Shown: positions 15,483-25,876 of the stretch, piece after piece | How the letters are laid out: every line of letters starts with the position of its first letter | Numbering within the stretch: the stretch's first letter is position 1 | DNA from: Flavobacterium cupreum | Lineage (GTDB): Bacteria > Bacteroidota > Bacteroidia > Flavobacteriales > Flavobacteriaceae | Reading direction: 5' to 3' | NCBI RefSeq assembly: GCF_003996965.1 | Contig: NZ_QWDM01000010.1 | Span: 145,430 to 209,429, forward strand | Length of the DNA stretch: 64,000 bases | Made by a program: the position numbers and the translations under genes | The notes under the pieces: model-generated | Databases searched by the model: none | The model's input: only the letters and a program-made list of their open reading frames with translations | What the model was told of the DNA's origin: nothing

Positions 15483-18400
15483 TTAGGCTAAATTTTCTAA
15501 TTGTAATTTGATTCCGTTTAAAATAAATTTCAATCCTTTAAATGACAGTGCCACATCTTCAAGGAATTTTTTTAGTGTTCCTTTAGGATCCGTATTGTAT
15601 TTCATTTCTATAAATCCTTTTAACAGCGTTTCAAAACGGGTTGAAATGGTGGTAATCTGTTTTTCAAATTCATTTAGCCGGTCTGGCTTCTGACATTTTA
15701 AAATATGATAAAACAGCGAGATATGGTTTTCGACAAGGAAACTCAGTATGTTTTTTTCTGTGACAGTTTTAGCATTTCGTACCGCTGATAATAAACTATC
15801 ATAAACAAGGGCGGTAAACATTTCTGCCAGTTGATTATTAAATTCGCCATTTACAAAACCATCCACTTGTTTGTCAACAGTCATAAACTGTTTTTCAATC
15901 TGGTCTGTCAGATCAATAGTTTCAGGACTAAAATTTTTAAATTCGCGACGCAGTTTTATTCTTCCTATTTCTTCGATTGCTGTTTTGGTAAACGTGCTTA
16001 CACTTTCCAGACATGGATTTGTTTCAACTTGTTCCTTAAGAATAATTTCTTTGGCCTCTGTGCTTTCACCGCATCTTTTATTCATTGCCGTAAGTGACAC
16101 TGTGATAGATCCGCTGTCATATTTGGAGACAGAGCGAATGATTGGGTCTTTGGATTCTGTTTCTATTACTTCTCCCGAAATGTCCCACACATATCTTTCT
16201 GCATCTGCAGCATTATTGGTGAGGATAAGATCGTCGCCTTTTATCGCATAATTAAAGCGTGCTAACGGCGGATTTTGCAGGGTAATGACAAGATCTGTAG
16301 GTTTACCATTCGCCAGTATAATGACTTTGTCTACATTTTCAGGAACATCATAACCAATAAAAACATATTGGCCTGAATCATCCTGAGAAACACCGTGACC
16401 ACTTAAGATTACCTTGTTTTTGGATTCGATGGTAAGAACATAGGGTGTATCGTCATTTCTGCAGATATATTTACTTTCAATGCTAACCCTGATATCCGTA
16501 ATTTCAAAAACGACCGAATGTTTTACGGTATAACTGCAATTTCCATTTTCGCCCACAACAGTTACAGGAAAAGAAAAACCTTCTTTAACAGGCAATTCAT
16601 AAGTATAAATACGCTGCATTTTTGTCTCGTTGGTAATGACTTTTTCGCTTCCGTCGCCAAAATCCCAGCTGTATTTCATGCCTTCCTGATTTTCTCCGGT
16701 AATGGTAAAATCAGCCGTAACTTCATTGGTTGTATCTGATTTTGTGATGTCAATTGTAAAATCAAATTTTGGCTTTCTAAAAATGGTTACTTCACATTTT
16801 GTTTCAAAATTATTAACCGTAAAAGAGATGGGTTTCCCTATCAGTTCTTCGCTGACCAGTTTTGGATCAAATATAAATTCGCCATATTCATTGGTGGTAA
16901 CCCCTCCGTTTAAATCTTCGTCGATATCCGCTTTTACAAAACCTCCGGTTGGGGTAACATGAAATAGATAATACGGACTTGTTTCATCAAAACAGAGTTT
17001 GTTTACCGGTAAAGACAGCGTGATGAAGTTATCATCGCAGCATAAATAAGGCAACGTAAAGTCGGCTACTATTGGATTCAATACAATCGATTCGCCATTA
17101 TCGCCCTCTTTTTCAAAATCACCGGCCAGGGAGTTCCCGCGTGGAAATTCATACGGATATCCATACCCATAATAGTACGGATACTGGCTGTATTCGCCTT
17201 CGATATAAATCATGACAAAAGTACCGCCGGGTGCTACACCGCCTTTATGCTCGTAGCCATGGTTTTTGTTGAGGTAGTACGAGGTGAAGTTCTCCATCAC
17301 TTCCTGTGCTTCGTAGGCATTTATGGCCAGTACCGCTACATTAAATCCCAGACCATTCTGACGTCTGATGTCCTGAATGGTTTTGAGGGCCTCTTTGTAA
17401 TTTTTTCCGTGATGCCCTTCAATTCTATAGAAATCATGGTCTTCCCTGATTTCCAGCGGACGTTTTGTATTTAAAAGGTTGTCGTGATAACTCCTGTTGC
17501 TGCGTTGTTTTCCTAAGGCTGTTTTTTCGTAGTCCCAAAGTTCAATAAGGTGATTCCCCACATTGTTATAAAACGGAATCGCTTTTTTACCCAAAACGCC
17601 TAATTCAAAACTCGGTGTAATTTTTATGGCATTGTAATTAACATTATAATTGGCCAGGAGTTGCACACAGCGTTTGATAAGGCTGTACAGTTGCTGTACG
17701 TCTGTATTTTTTCCGTAGCAGATTTTGATTTCCTTGCCTTCCAGATCGATGACAAATTCGGCTATTGTTTCTTCTGTACCAGGTTCCGTAAGCGGATCCA
17801 GTGTTAAACAATCGTTGCGCGTCGTCAGGTTTTGACCCGTAAGCAAAGGCGATTTGTAAAAAGCGTGTCGGTATTCAAAGCAAGGTCCGGTTTTTAGGAC
17901 TTCTCCAAGCATTAAGTGTTTAGGGAACGATGTAATGTCCGGACAGCAAAATTCACCATCCATATTCGCTAGCAGAAGCTTTATCTCGTTGTACGTATCT
18001 ATCAAATCGTTGAGAAGATCATATCGGTACTGAAAATCCGGAGGGACATTATTTTCGTTGAAACTGTATAATTCGTTGAGGTTTTTTTTAATGGAGGCCA
18101 GCATGAGCGGCATTTGTAAACCGTTCAGCAGGATTTCAAAACCATCACGCAGTTTGTTCACTACATTGTTTTTAAAGATACCATTGGTGAATTTCTTTTT
18201 TACTTCATAATAATTGGTGAAGTTTTCCGGCTGCAGTACGATGCGGTTGGACAGGATTTCGGGTAGTTTATGGTACAGGTTAGCGAAATTGGTGGCCGTA
18301 ATAATTGTATCATTGCTGTTTATTTGTGCGGCCACAGCTTTGCTCACCAATAGCGCTTTGTGATTGCCAATGATTTCCAATCCCTGGTTATCACACGAAA

Positions 18401-18929
18401 GACTGACGCAGAGATCAAGGTCTTTTTCATACGATTCTAAATACAATAGTGCTACGGCATCATTGACATCCAGTCCCGTATTGTCTTTCAGGTATTGTAT
18501 GGGGAAAGTATTGGCATTATCAAGTACCTGCTGTTCGTAGGTCAGGAGTTCGAAGATTTCAAGCTGCTCACTGCCATTGTAGAAATACGGTTTGTAGGCT
18601 GCCTTTTTATTGTCGTGTATTTTATAATGCGTGTATTGTTTGCTTTCAAAATCAATAATTTTTCCACCATTCGGAATTGTATTGTAGAGGTGAAAAAGAT
18701 CACCATCAGTAGTTATTCCGCTGCCTTGTGTTATGGAGATGAGTTTTGCAGCCGGATCATAAGAAACCTGGAAACCGCAAATGATTCCCACGCCACTAAG
18801 ACCAATTCTGGAAATACGGTCCTGATCATCAAAATAATCTACAATCTCGTTAAGATGTCCTTCTGTAAGTACCTGGTTTTTTGTAAATTTTCGGTACAGC
18901 GTTATTATGGTTGAAAGTTTTGCTAACAT
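15483..18929 (-). CDS. Large PKD-domain protein of the eCIS baseplate region
   Basis: 1148 aa. The N-terminus (residues 1-90, LYRKFTKNQVLTEGHLNEIVDYFDDQDRISR) is of a type found in Bacteroidota eCIS clusters next to the Afp11/Afp12 genes. Residues about 735-815 form a PKD domain (YSWDFGDGS), and a second Ig-like segment follows at about 870-945 (YVWDISGE). The last 150 residues are helical. No signal peptide is present, as expected for a particle component. PKD and Ig-like domains often carry surface binding, so this may be a fibre or baseplate decoration; alternatively a tail-spike equivalent of Afp13. Position between Afp12-like and tape-measure genes supports a structural role. Confidence 0.6.
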   Translation of the reverse strand: MLAKLSTIITLYRKFTKNQVLTEGHLNEIVDYFDDQDRISRIGLSGVGIICGFQVSYDPAAKLISITQGSGITTDGDLFHLYNTIPNGGKIIDFESKQYTHYKIHDNKKAAYKPYFYNGSEQLEIFELLTYEQQVLDNANTFPIQYLKDNTGLDVNDAVALLYLESYEKDLDLCVSLSCDNQGLEIIGNHKALLVSKAVAAQINSNDTIITATNFANLYHKLPEILSNRIVLQPENFTNYYEVKKKFTNGIFKNNVVNKLRDGFEILLNGLQMPLMLASIKKNLNELYSFNENNVPPDFQYRYDLLNDLIDTYNEIKLLLANMDGEFCCPDITSFPKHLMLGEVLKTGPCFEYRHAFYKSPLLTGQNLTTRNDCLTLDPLTEPGTEETIAEFVIDLEGKEIKICYGKNTDVQQLYSLIKRCVQLLANYNVNYNAIKITPSFELGVLGKKAIPFYNNVGNHLIELWDYEKTALGKQRSNRSYHDNLLNTKRPLEIREDHDFYRIEGHHGKNYKEALKTIQDIRRQNGLGFNVAVLAINAYEAQEVMENFTSYYLNKNHGYEHKGGVAPGGTFVMIYIEGEYSQYPYYYGYGYPYEFPRGNSLAGDFEKEGDNGESIVLNPIVADFTLPYLCCDDNFITLSLPVNKLCFDETSPYYLFHVTPTGGFVKADIDEDLNGGVTTNEYGEFIFDPKLVSEELIGKPISFTVNNFETKCEVTIFRKPKFDFTIDITKSDTTNEVTADFTITGENQEGMKYSWDFGDGSEKVITNETKMQRIYTYELPVKEGFSFPVTVVGENGNCSYTVKHSVVFEITDIRVSIESKYICRNDDTPYVLTIESKNKVILSGHGVSQDDSGQYVFIGYDVPENVDKVIILANGKPTDLVITLQNPPLARFNYAIKGDDLILTNNAADAERYVWDISGEVIETESKDPIIRSVSKYDSGSITVSLTAMNKRCGESTEAKEIILKEQVETNPCLESVSTFTKTAIEEIGRIKLRREFKNFSPETIDLTDQIEKQFMTVDKQVDGFVNGEFNNQLAEMFTALVYDSLLSAVRNAKTVTEKNILSFLVENHISLFYHILKCQKPDRLNEFEKQITTISTRFETLLKGFIEMKYNTDPKGTLKKFLEDVALSFKGLKFILNGIKLQLENLA

Positions 18930-18941
18930 GTTGAATGGTAT

Positions 18942-21644
18942 TTATAGTGATCCTAAATTTGTTTTTCCTAGTATTATTTTTTCGAATTGATTTTCATTTT
19001 CGTCGCTGCAATCAAATAGTCTTCCCGTAGGATATAGATTGCTGAGGCTGGATAGGGATTTAATAAAGGGTATTAATTCTGTTTCCGGTTGTTCCTGGTT
19101 CAGTACGGTTTTAGCAAACAAATAGGCTTTGTAAGTGTTTTCAAGCTGTAAAAGTTCATTTTCTGCCGGGTTTTCGATTTCATTTTTCCGATGTCCGATC
19201 CAGCAGATTTTTGCCAGTACATGTGCCGGTAATTCTTCCTTGATTACTTTTTCCATATAATTCCTGAAATCGGTATTGGCGAAGCGAAGGGTATATCCGG
19301 GCAATACAATACTCACACGATAGGAGTAGGGGTCCAGAGGTTCGCAGTTTTTGCACTCATCGGTACAAATCGGTAAAAAGGTTTCCGGATTTACCGTAGT
19401 CAGATTCACATCCGGGCGAAGCATCATGTGTTCGACTATAAACATTCCTTCCTCTGTAAAAACTTCTTTCATGAAATAAATCAGGTCCAGAATAGATTGT
19501 TTTACTTCCTCGAGGGTGTCATAGTACGTATAGCGTTTTGCAATAATCCGGTCGGCATTGTCTTCGTCTTTTATTAGCGGATTAATAATATCATACGAAT
19601 ATTTACCGGAATCGGCCTGATGAATCTGAATGTTATCAATAATTTCAGGATCCGAAATTCCGTTTTTAAAGGCCTCTTCCACATTATATTCACGAGTCTG
19701 GATAATTTGCAAAACGGCAAAATACAATTCCCTGTTGGCGGCTGAGGTATCGTAATACTCGTCGGTTGCCGAAAGGATGATATTGTTTTCCGTATCCCTG
19801 ATTCTCCATCGGTAGACCAGCTGATTGTCGGAATCGATAAAGTGGTATAAATCAACAAATGAATCTGAAAGGTGTCTGCGGTTGTAATCTTTGATGCCCA
19901 GCAGTCTTGAAATTCGCTTTTTTACGCCCGAAACATTATCGGTATCCCATAATTTGCTATTCGGCTGTTTGTAATAATTAAAAGAGTTGCCGCGGTTTTT
20001 GCTTACGATTTTATAATCTTTCAGAAAGTCTTCTTTGGTTTTCAGGACCACTTCGTCTGTAGCTGCACCGTATATGCTTTTGTTGATGAAAACATATTCG
20101 GAAAAACGTTCTGCAAAACGCCCTAAAAGGTGGTCCAGAATATTATTTCTTCTGTCAATATTATTGTCCAGTTGTTTAAAAAGTATTTCAGTCAGATATT
20201 CATCATTGTTTTCAGGATAATCGCTTACCAGTTCACTTAGTCCGTCGATATCTTTTATCGCCTGGGTAAAGAAGGTTTTGGTAAGATTGCCGCTTACCGA
20301 AAGCATTTCATTCACCTGACCTAAATGTTTAAAATAGCTGCCCAAAATCTGATCAAAAAACAAGAGATAGCCTTTAAGTTGTTTCGCTTGAGATTTTCGG
20401 GTTACGGTGGCTCTTGTTGGCAAACCATTTTCGCCAATCCCGTAGGTATCCGGAAAATCGTTTTGTATGGTAGTATAACTTTCTATGTCAAGATAGTTGC
20501 CATTCGGCAGTTTTAGTTCTTTATTATGACCTGAAAAATCGGTGGCTTCGTCTTTGGCCGCTTCAAATTCATCCAGATACAGCTGTACTTGCGTTTTGTT
20601 GATATTCAGCGGCAGCAGGCCTTTGTTATAATTGAAAACACTTTTATAACAGATTACAGGTTTTTGGTATTCTTTGAGGCAGATCAGCCATTGATTGGCA
20701 TCCGGTTCGCCGTCACCGCAATTTCCGAGGGAGATGTCTTTGATGGTGATCACTCCGGGAACATTCATTATTAATTTTATAATATCCGATAATCGTACTT
20801 CACTGGTCAGTTCCGCTTCGATCAGCTCTTTGGTATCTATAAAACCATTTTCCAGAATAGGCCCGTCAAAAATTTCCAGGGAAGTATATCCCTTATCCAT
20901 CATTTGCTGCACCGAATAGAAATTGACTGTTGTTGATAAATAACCATCCAGTGCCTGTAAGACAAGCGCATGCACCATCTCTTCATCGGCCTGGGTATCT
21001 ACCTCAATGCTGGCACAGATTTTTATCGGATATTCATCTACTTTTATAATATTGATCAGGTCCTCGCACAGATTCCTGTTGGCATGGTATTTTGCTCTTA
21101 TTTTTTCTTTGACACTATTGATTTCAGAAGGCTTTTTGCTTTCAAAATCTACATAAAGGTCATATAATCCTTTAAGCTCAAACTGTTTTTTAAAGCCTCT
21201 CGGCACTTCAGTAAAATCTTTATAATCATAAGACAGCTTATCCTCTTTGCAATTGACATACACTGTTTTTTTGTGTTTGGCCGGCCAGCAATTTTTAACA
21301 CCGTCAATATCGATAAACAGCTTTCTGTAATCGAGGGCCGTTACCGGACTTGTCGGCAGTACCTCGGAGGCTTTAAAAAACTGCGAAGCAATGCCTTTAC
21401 TCTTTTGGTCGGAGGCGAGAATATTTTCGATCGGAAGATCCATTCGCATGCCAAGATCGGTTATGGCGTAGCAAAGCATCTCCAGCATTGTGATACCCGG
21501 ATCATGCGAGTTAAAATCAGTCCATAATCTGCCCCCAAGCTGTTCGATATACGCAATACCTTTTTTTCTCAGGTAAAAGAAATCCAGGTCGTCCTCGGTG
21601 GCGACTTTTTTCGGAATAGTGCTATGTGGATTTAGTATTGACAT
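18942..21644 (-). CDS. eCIS baseplate protein, Afp12-like
   Basis: 900 aa. It carries the marker of the Afp12/Pvc12 family near the N-terminus: LGGRLWTDFNSHDPGITMLEMLCYAITDLG (quoted here in parts; key elements NSHDPGIT and LCYAITDLG at residues about 42-65). In Afp-like particles this protein forms the outer baseplate wedge with Afp11. It overlaps the Afp11-like gene by 13 bp, showing translational coupling, and is followed after 12 bp by the PKD gene. Length is close to that of characterised homologues (about 900-970 aa). No sign of damage. Confidence 0.85.
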   Translation of the reverse strand: MSILNPHSTIPKKVATEDDLDFFYLRKKGIAYIEQLGGRLWTDFNSHDPGITMLEMLCYAITDLGMRMDLPIENILASDQKSKGIASQFFKASEVLPTSPVTALDYRKLFIDIDGVKNCWPAKHKKTVYVNCKEDKLSYDYKDFTEVPRGFKKQFELKGLYDLYVDFESKKPSEINSVKEKIRAKYHANRNLCEDLINIIKVDEYPIKICASIEVDTQADEEMVHALVLQALDGYLSTTVNFYSVQQMMDKGYTSLEIFDGPILENGFIDTKELIEAELTSEVRLSDIIKLIMNVPGVITIKDISLGNCGDGEPDANQWLICLKEYQKPVICYKSVFNYNKGLLPLNINKTQVQLYLDEFEAAKDEATDFSGHNKELKLPNGNYLDIESYTTIQNDFPDTYGIGENGLPTRATVTRKSQAKQLKGYLLFFDQILGSYFKHLGQVNEMLSVSGNLTKTFFTQAIKDIDGLSELVSDYPENNDEYLTEILFKQLDNNIDRRNNILDHLLGRFAERFSEYVFINKSIYGAATDEVVLKTKEDFLKDYKIVSKNRGNSFNYYKQPNSKLWDTDNVSGVKKRISRLLGIKDYNRRHLSDSFVDLYHFIDSDNQLVYRWRIRDTENNIILSATDEYYDTSAANRELYFAVLQIIQTREYNVEEAFKNGISDPEIIDNIQIHQADSGKYSYDIINPLIKDEDNADRIIAKRYTYYDTLEEVKQSILDLIYFMKEVFTEEGMFIVEHMMLRPDVNLTTVNPETFLPICTDECKNCEPLDPYSYRVSIVLPGYTLRFANTDFRNYMEKVIKEELPAHVLAKICWIGHRKNEIENPAENELLQLENTYKAYLFAKTVLNQEQPETELIPFIKSLSSLSNLYPTGRLFDCSDENENQFEKIILGKTNLGSL

Positions 21645-24600
21645 GTTTCTGGTGCTTGAATATTAGGAATTTTACAAGTTTTTATATCGGTAGAAATAAT
21701 ATGGTTTTTTACCGATACAAGAATGCGTTTTGGGTTCGATGGCGACACTACAGGTAAAAATTCAAGTGCAGCCTGATAAGCAGGATCGTTTACATTTTCG
21801 GGTTCTGTAGGATCTTCCAGTTTAGCCATTTCCAGTTCGGCCAGATAGTCTACATAATATAATTTTTCGATGTAGTCTATCACGGTGCTTCGGTGCAGCT
21901 CAATTCCGAAAAGAATGTCCTGAGAGGTGTCAAATGCCCACGGGGACAGGAATTTTGCAATATCCTCATTCAGTTGTTTTTTATAAAAATTCTCATCGTA
22001 TTCCGCATAAAAACGGACACTTAATTTCACGACGACTTTTTCATACTCCGGATTAATGACCACTGCCTCTACATGCATGCTGTTCAGGTTGCTGATGTAA
22101 TGCTGAATTTTATTTAAGGTTGCCGTACTCACTCTCGGCTCATAGATATCAAATACATTTTTGTTTATAATATCCGGCACTACAATAAGCGTTACATCGC
22201 CTGGTGAAAGAAAGGAATTGTTAGCGTTATTGGTATGGTTCAGGCATTTTACGCGGAATACTTCGGGAAATTCCTGAAGGATCAAATGCTCATAATCCCA
22301 AAGTGTGATGGCCCTGTTTTTGTGGCGCAGGCGTTCGCTTACACGTTTGTAATACGTATCATCCGACTCCTGCGGTTTTCCGTTAAAAGAATTAAAAGGC
22401 TGTGATACACTTTTAACCTGTGTTATTCTGGTAATAAGTTTCGAAATCGTTTCGGCAGGCAGTCCTTTTTCCAGATGCGACAATTCATTGTCATTGTCGA
22501 AAAATTCAGCGGTAACAACCTGTGTTTTTATATCGATTACTTTGCAGACGGCATCATACGCCTTATGCATTTTTGCTTTGATCCAGATGAGGTTGTCCGG
22601 CAATAAAGTATTGTTTTTTGTGGCCTGCTTTGGAATATTAAATTTCAGGATACCGGACTTTAAAAAATTATCTATGGAATTTCCCAGAATATCATTGTCA
22701 AGATTTTTCCACTGGTTATCGCAAAGAACAAACCATTCTACTTTTTGTTTTCCCGTAAAGGATTCCGCCAGCGGATTTTCACTTCCTTCCAGAATCTGAA
22801 ACAATAAAGCCACCTGCTGTGAAGTTTCTGCTTCATCAAGGCCGATATAAAATTCGCCGCCATTACAATAATCAGGAACCAGACGGCTTGCAATTGTGCT
22901 AGTGCCCTCAAGAACCGCTTTTTGTCTAGCCAGCTTTTTTAGATAAGAATGCTCTTCACCCTGACCGAAAGGGGCTTCATGAAATAACTTTATTCGTTCT
23001 GTCCCGAATTGTTCCTCGGTTTCATTAGTGAAATTGGTGGTTTCCTCTGCTGTATAATTCAAACTGATCGATTCTGCAAAGGGCGTATACGCTTCATTTG
23101 GAATAAGCGTTTCGGGAATTTTGCTCATGATGGCGAGCGTATATATTTTTGGATATAAAGCATGCAGGAAGGACTGGTTTAAAGTCAGTCGGATGGGGCC
23201 GCTTTTATCCACATCATAAGTGTTTCCTGCCACGGAGAAGATGGTTTGATACAACGCATCTTTCTTTGCGAACAATACTGTTTCTTTACTTTTTTCCTCC
23301 CAGTTTTCTTTATTTAATACAGAAACTGTCGCTTTAAAATAAGCATCCGAATCTACAATAAGATCTGATGTATTCGAATTCAGGACAAGCTTGCCTTTCT
23401 CCGGAGTCTCAGCGGGAATATTTTCTTTTGGTTGTGGATCTTCCGGCTGGTTGGCAGACAATTCCTTTACGATTTCTTCGGTAAACATTCCCTGATAAAA
23501 AATGTTTTTGCTTATGGTCGTAAGATATTTGCTTTTGTAAGCATCATAGTGAGTCTGGAAAGAAGCTGGCGTATTTTTCCAATTGATCGTAATGTCAACA
23601 TTTTTCCATTTTTTCGAAAAGATCTCCGGATAATTAATCAGAAAGGAGGAACCTTTAACGGGTTGTGTCGTAAAAGGATAGAAAGGTTTGGCGGCGTTTA
23701 GCAGACCAGTGTCGCTTTCCAGTGCTAAAGATTTAACATCTTTTACGGCTACCTTTACGATAATGTCACTGATGGTTTTGGTCACTAAATTTCGGAATAA
23801 ATAATGCCCCTTTTTATTTTCGGTATGAATTAAAAATCGGATGACAGGCTGCGTCACGGCGAAAGATTCACCCAGTATTTTCTCATTGTAATTGACAATA
23901 GCCGGAGTGTCTTTTGGAATCTGAAAGACAAGTTTTAACTGATTTCCTGAAATAGCTGATGCAGCAGCTGCACCATTCAGTTTAAAATCACCCAGCCATT
24001 CTTTTTCGCCACTGCAAAAAATACTGATGTTATCGGTAAGATCGTTCACGGTAAAAGGCCCGGATTGAAAATTAAAGGCCTCCTTAAAAGTGATGGTGAT
24101 GTCAATATTTCTTTCTCCTTCCTGTAATTCCAATAGGGGAGAAGCGATGGCAAATCCCAGTTTGGCCGCTGGCAGTTCCGTATATTTTTCTTCGGCAGAG
24201 GTATAGCCGAAAGGCAGCCAGTATTGTGATCCCTCTTTGAGGCTTTCACCTTTTCCGTCGAGTGAATTAGCCACAGCACTGAATTTTATTTCACCTAATT
24301 TAATGTCATTATATACACTTTTTAGTTGTGTAATCTGAGCTTTATTGGCAATTAGTTCCTCGGTAGTTTTATAAATAAGTTTGTTTCCTTCAGCATCTTT
24401 TCCGGCATCTAACTGCGTTTTTGATGCAATTCGTTCTTCGGTACTTTTTTTGGCCAGTTCAAAAATAATATGCACTTTATCAGCTCTTGCCGGAAGTTTT
24501 TCGATTTGAAGGATGTCTTTATAAAAGAAATCGAGGTGTTTTTTTGTAATTGAATTGAAACGTGTTTTAGAGAATTCCAATAGCTTTAGGAAACACACAA

Positions 24601-24949
24601 AAAGCGTCATATGCGGAGTCAGCGTACCTTCAAATTCAATGTCTTTGAGTATTTTTGATATATTTTGTTTTAAGGCGGTATAAGGTTTGTCTTTTCTGTA
24701 CGGAATATCGTTTGGTAAACCAAAGTGGTTAAAAATCTCCTGCCAGTTACCGGATGCATTTTCGCTGTCGTTGGTCTCAAAAAAATTAACCTGTTTAGCG
24801 AAGTTATAGGTAAAGAGTAACCAGTCCTCCATATCAAAGTCGTGGAGCTCCAGGTTTTCGGGATCGAGAATAGAATTCAGCCGATCGCCCTGGTCTGTAC
24901 CATTTCTTTTAAATAATATATCGTTTGTATGGTCGCTGTTGTTACACAT
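21632..24949 (-). CDS. eCIS baseplate J/gp47-like protein, Afp11-like
   Basis: 1105 aa. The C-terminal half has the baseplate-J signature (KPQESDDTYYKRVSERLRHK..ITLWDYEHLILQEFPEV, key residues RVSERLRHK and FPEVFRVKCLN at about 880-930). The N-terminus forms the family's wedge domain (DWLLFTYNFAKQVNFF). It should form the inner baseplate wedge with gp25 and the Afp12-like protein. It is the first gene after a 514-bp intergenic stretch filled with repeats, so it either has a promoter in that stretch or depends on readthrough from the gp25 gene. Confidence 0.85.
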   Translation of the reverse strand: MCNNSDHTNDILFKRNGTDQGDRLNSILDPENLELHDFDMEDWLLFTYNFAKQVNFFETNDSENASGNWQEIFNHFGLPNDIPYRKDKPYTALKQNISKILKDIEFEGTLTPHMTLFVCFLKLLEFSKTRFNSITKKHLDFFYKDILQIEKLPARADKVHIIFELAKKSTEERIASKTQLDAGKDAEGNKLIYKTTEELIANKAQITQLKSVYNDIKLGEIKFSAVANSLDGKGESLKEGSQYWLPFGYTSAEEKYTELPAAKLGFAIASPLLELQEGERNIDITITFKEAFNFQSGPFTVNDLTDNISIFCSGEKEWLGDFKLNGAAAASAISGNQLKLVFQIPKDTPAIVNYNEKILGESFAVTQPVIRFLIHTENKKGHYLFRNLVTKTISDIIVKVAVKDVKSLALESDTGLLNAAKPFYPFTTQPVKGSSFLINYPEIFSKKWKNVDITINWKNTPASFQTHYDAYKSKYLTTISKNIFYQGMFTEEIVKELSANQPEDPQPKENIPAETPEKGKLVLNSNTSDLIVDSDAYFKATVSVLNKENWEEKSKETVLFAKKDALYQTIFSVAGNTYDVDKSGPIRLTLNQSFLHALYPKIYTLAIMSKIPETLIPNEAYTPFAESISLNYTAEETTNFTNETEEQFGTERIKLFHEAPFGQGEEHSYLKKLARQKAVLEGTSTIASRLVPDYCNGGEFYIGLDEAETSQQVALLFQILEGSENPLAESFTGKQKVEWFVLCDNQWKNLDNDILGNSIDNFLKSGILKFNIPKQATKNNTLLPDNLIWIKAKMHKAYDAVCKVIDIKTQVVTAEFFDNDNELSHLEKGLPAETISKLITRITQVKSVSQPFNSFNGKPQESDDTYYKRVSERLRHKNRAITLWDYEHLILQEFPEVFRVKCLNHTNNANNSFLSPGDVTLIVVPDIINKNVFDIYEPRVSTATLNKIQHYISNLNSMHVEAVVINPEYEKVVVKLSVRFYAEYDENFYKKQLNEDIAKFLSPWAFDTSQDILFGIELHRSTVIDYIEKLYYVDYLAELEMAKLEDPTEPENVNDPAYQAALEFLPVVSPSNPKRILVSVKNHIISTDIKTCKIPNIQAPETCQY

Positions 24950-25105
24950 AATATTATTAAATATGAACCCCGAAGGGTATAATTCATTAAACGTTTCATT
25001 AAAAACTTACAAGCATAGCTTTACTTTTTTTCCGCAGACCGCAATTTTTTGCCACGCCCGAAAGCGATCAGGACAAAGGATTTAAATGGATTAAAAATCT
25101 GCCTG

Positions 25106-25152
25106 ATCTGCTAAATCTGCGGGAAAAAATTACTCTAGCAGATTTGGCAGAT
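25106..25152. repeat. Inverted repeat (ATCTGC type)
   Basis: Arms 25106-25120 (ATCTGCTAAATCTGC) and 25138-25152 are complementary except for one base, with a 17-bp loop. It could form a stem in RNA from either strand. Confidence 0.8.
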
Positions 25153-25230
25153 TTTGGAGATAAAAAAATCATTCTCCTCTCTTTAATCTGTGGCGAAATA
25201 TTTTAGCACATATTTTGCCTTATGAATTAT

Positions 25231-25364
25231 CACCCTGAGCGGAGTCGAAGGGCGTTCCAATTGGCACACGGGGCTTCGACTTCGCTCAGCCTGACAATCG
25301 ATTTTCATTATGCCTGACAAATATGAGTTGCTCACCCTGGCAATTGACTTCGCTCAGCCAGACA
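25231..25364. repeat. REP-like palindromic element plus a partial copy
   Basis: Arms CACCCTGAGCGGAGTCGAAG (25231-25250) and CTTCGACTTCGCTCAGCCTG (25274-25293) are near-complementary. A second, damaged copy of the right arm (GACTTCGCTCAGCCAGACAG) ends at about 25364. GC content is higher than the surroundings, and the element is of the kind dispersed in Flavobacterium intergenic DNA. Confidence 0.8.
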
Positions 25365-25388
25365 GTGAACAATAACAATGTCCCACCC

Positions 25389-25463
25389 ACAACTCACAAC
25401 CCAAAACTCACAACCCAAAACTCAAAACTCAAAACCCATAACTCATAACTCAAAACTCATAAC
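25389..25463. repeat. Short tandem repeats of the CAAAACTCA type
   Basis: A run of degenerate 7-8-bp units (ACTCACAACCCAAAACTCA and variants) ending at the stop codon of the gp25 gene. The array is strongly strand-biased (A/C on the plus strand). Confidence 0.85.
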
Positions 25464-25874
25464 CTAAATATTAGTTCCTTCCTCCATATAGAAAGGATAA
25501 ACCATATTCGTCCTTGAATTCGTTGCTCTTATTTTATAATCTAAAACCACTAATAATTCGCCGTTTAAATCATCTCCCTGGCTGATGTCGATTTTCTCTA
25601 CATCAATGCGGGGTTCATGGTATAAAATGGCGGTTCTTATTAATTCGGACACAAAGGTTTTTAGTGTTCTGTTCAGCGGATTAAAAAGAAGTTCCTCCAT
25701 ATTGCAGCCGTATTTAGGGAGCATAATACGTTCTCCTATTTTGGTCGACAATAAGATTTCGAGACTGCTCTTAATATCCTCCTCATCAGAAATCATTACA
25801 ACTGCATTTGTTGTTTTCTTAAATTCGGGTGGAAAACTCCATCCGGTTCCCAAAAAAGCTTTTTCACTTTCCAT
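25464..25874 (-). CDS. gp25-like baseplate wedge protein
   Basis: 136 aa from the ATG at 25874 (MESEKAFLGTGW). A longer open frame to 26129 is only a shadow of the PAAR gene. It belongs to the GPW/gp25 family (Afp9-like): IGERIMLPKYGCNMEELLFN and TAILYHEPRI are the family's conserved pieces. It forms part of the inner baseplate wedge and starts sheath assembly. It begins 2 bp after the PAAR gene and is the last gene before the repeat-filled gap. Confidence 0.9.
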   Translation of the reverse strand: MESEKAFLGTGWSFPPEFKKTTNAVVMISDEEDIKSSLEILLSTKIGERIMLPKYGCNMEELLFNPLNRTLKTFVSELIRTAILYHEPRIDVEKIDISQGDDLNGELLVVLDYKIRATNSRTNMVYPFYMEEGTNI

Positions 25875-25876
25875 AA

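Larger units (their letters stand above)
24950..25463. other. Repeat-filled 514-bp gap inside the eCIS operon
   Basis: No plausible gene in either strand. The gap contains three separate repeat types listed individually (25106-25152, 25231-25364 and 25389-25463). Elsewhere in the cluster genes are spaced by 0-70 bp, so this gap is out of character and splits the operon between gp25 and the Afp11-like gene. Confidence 0.85.
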
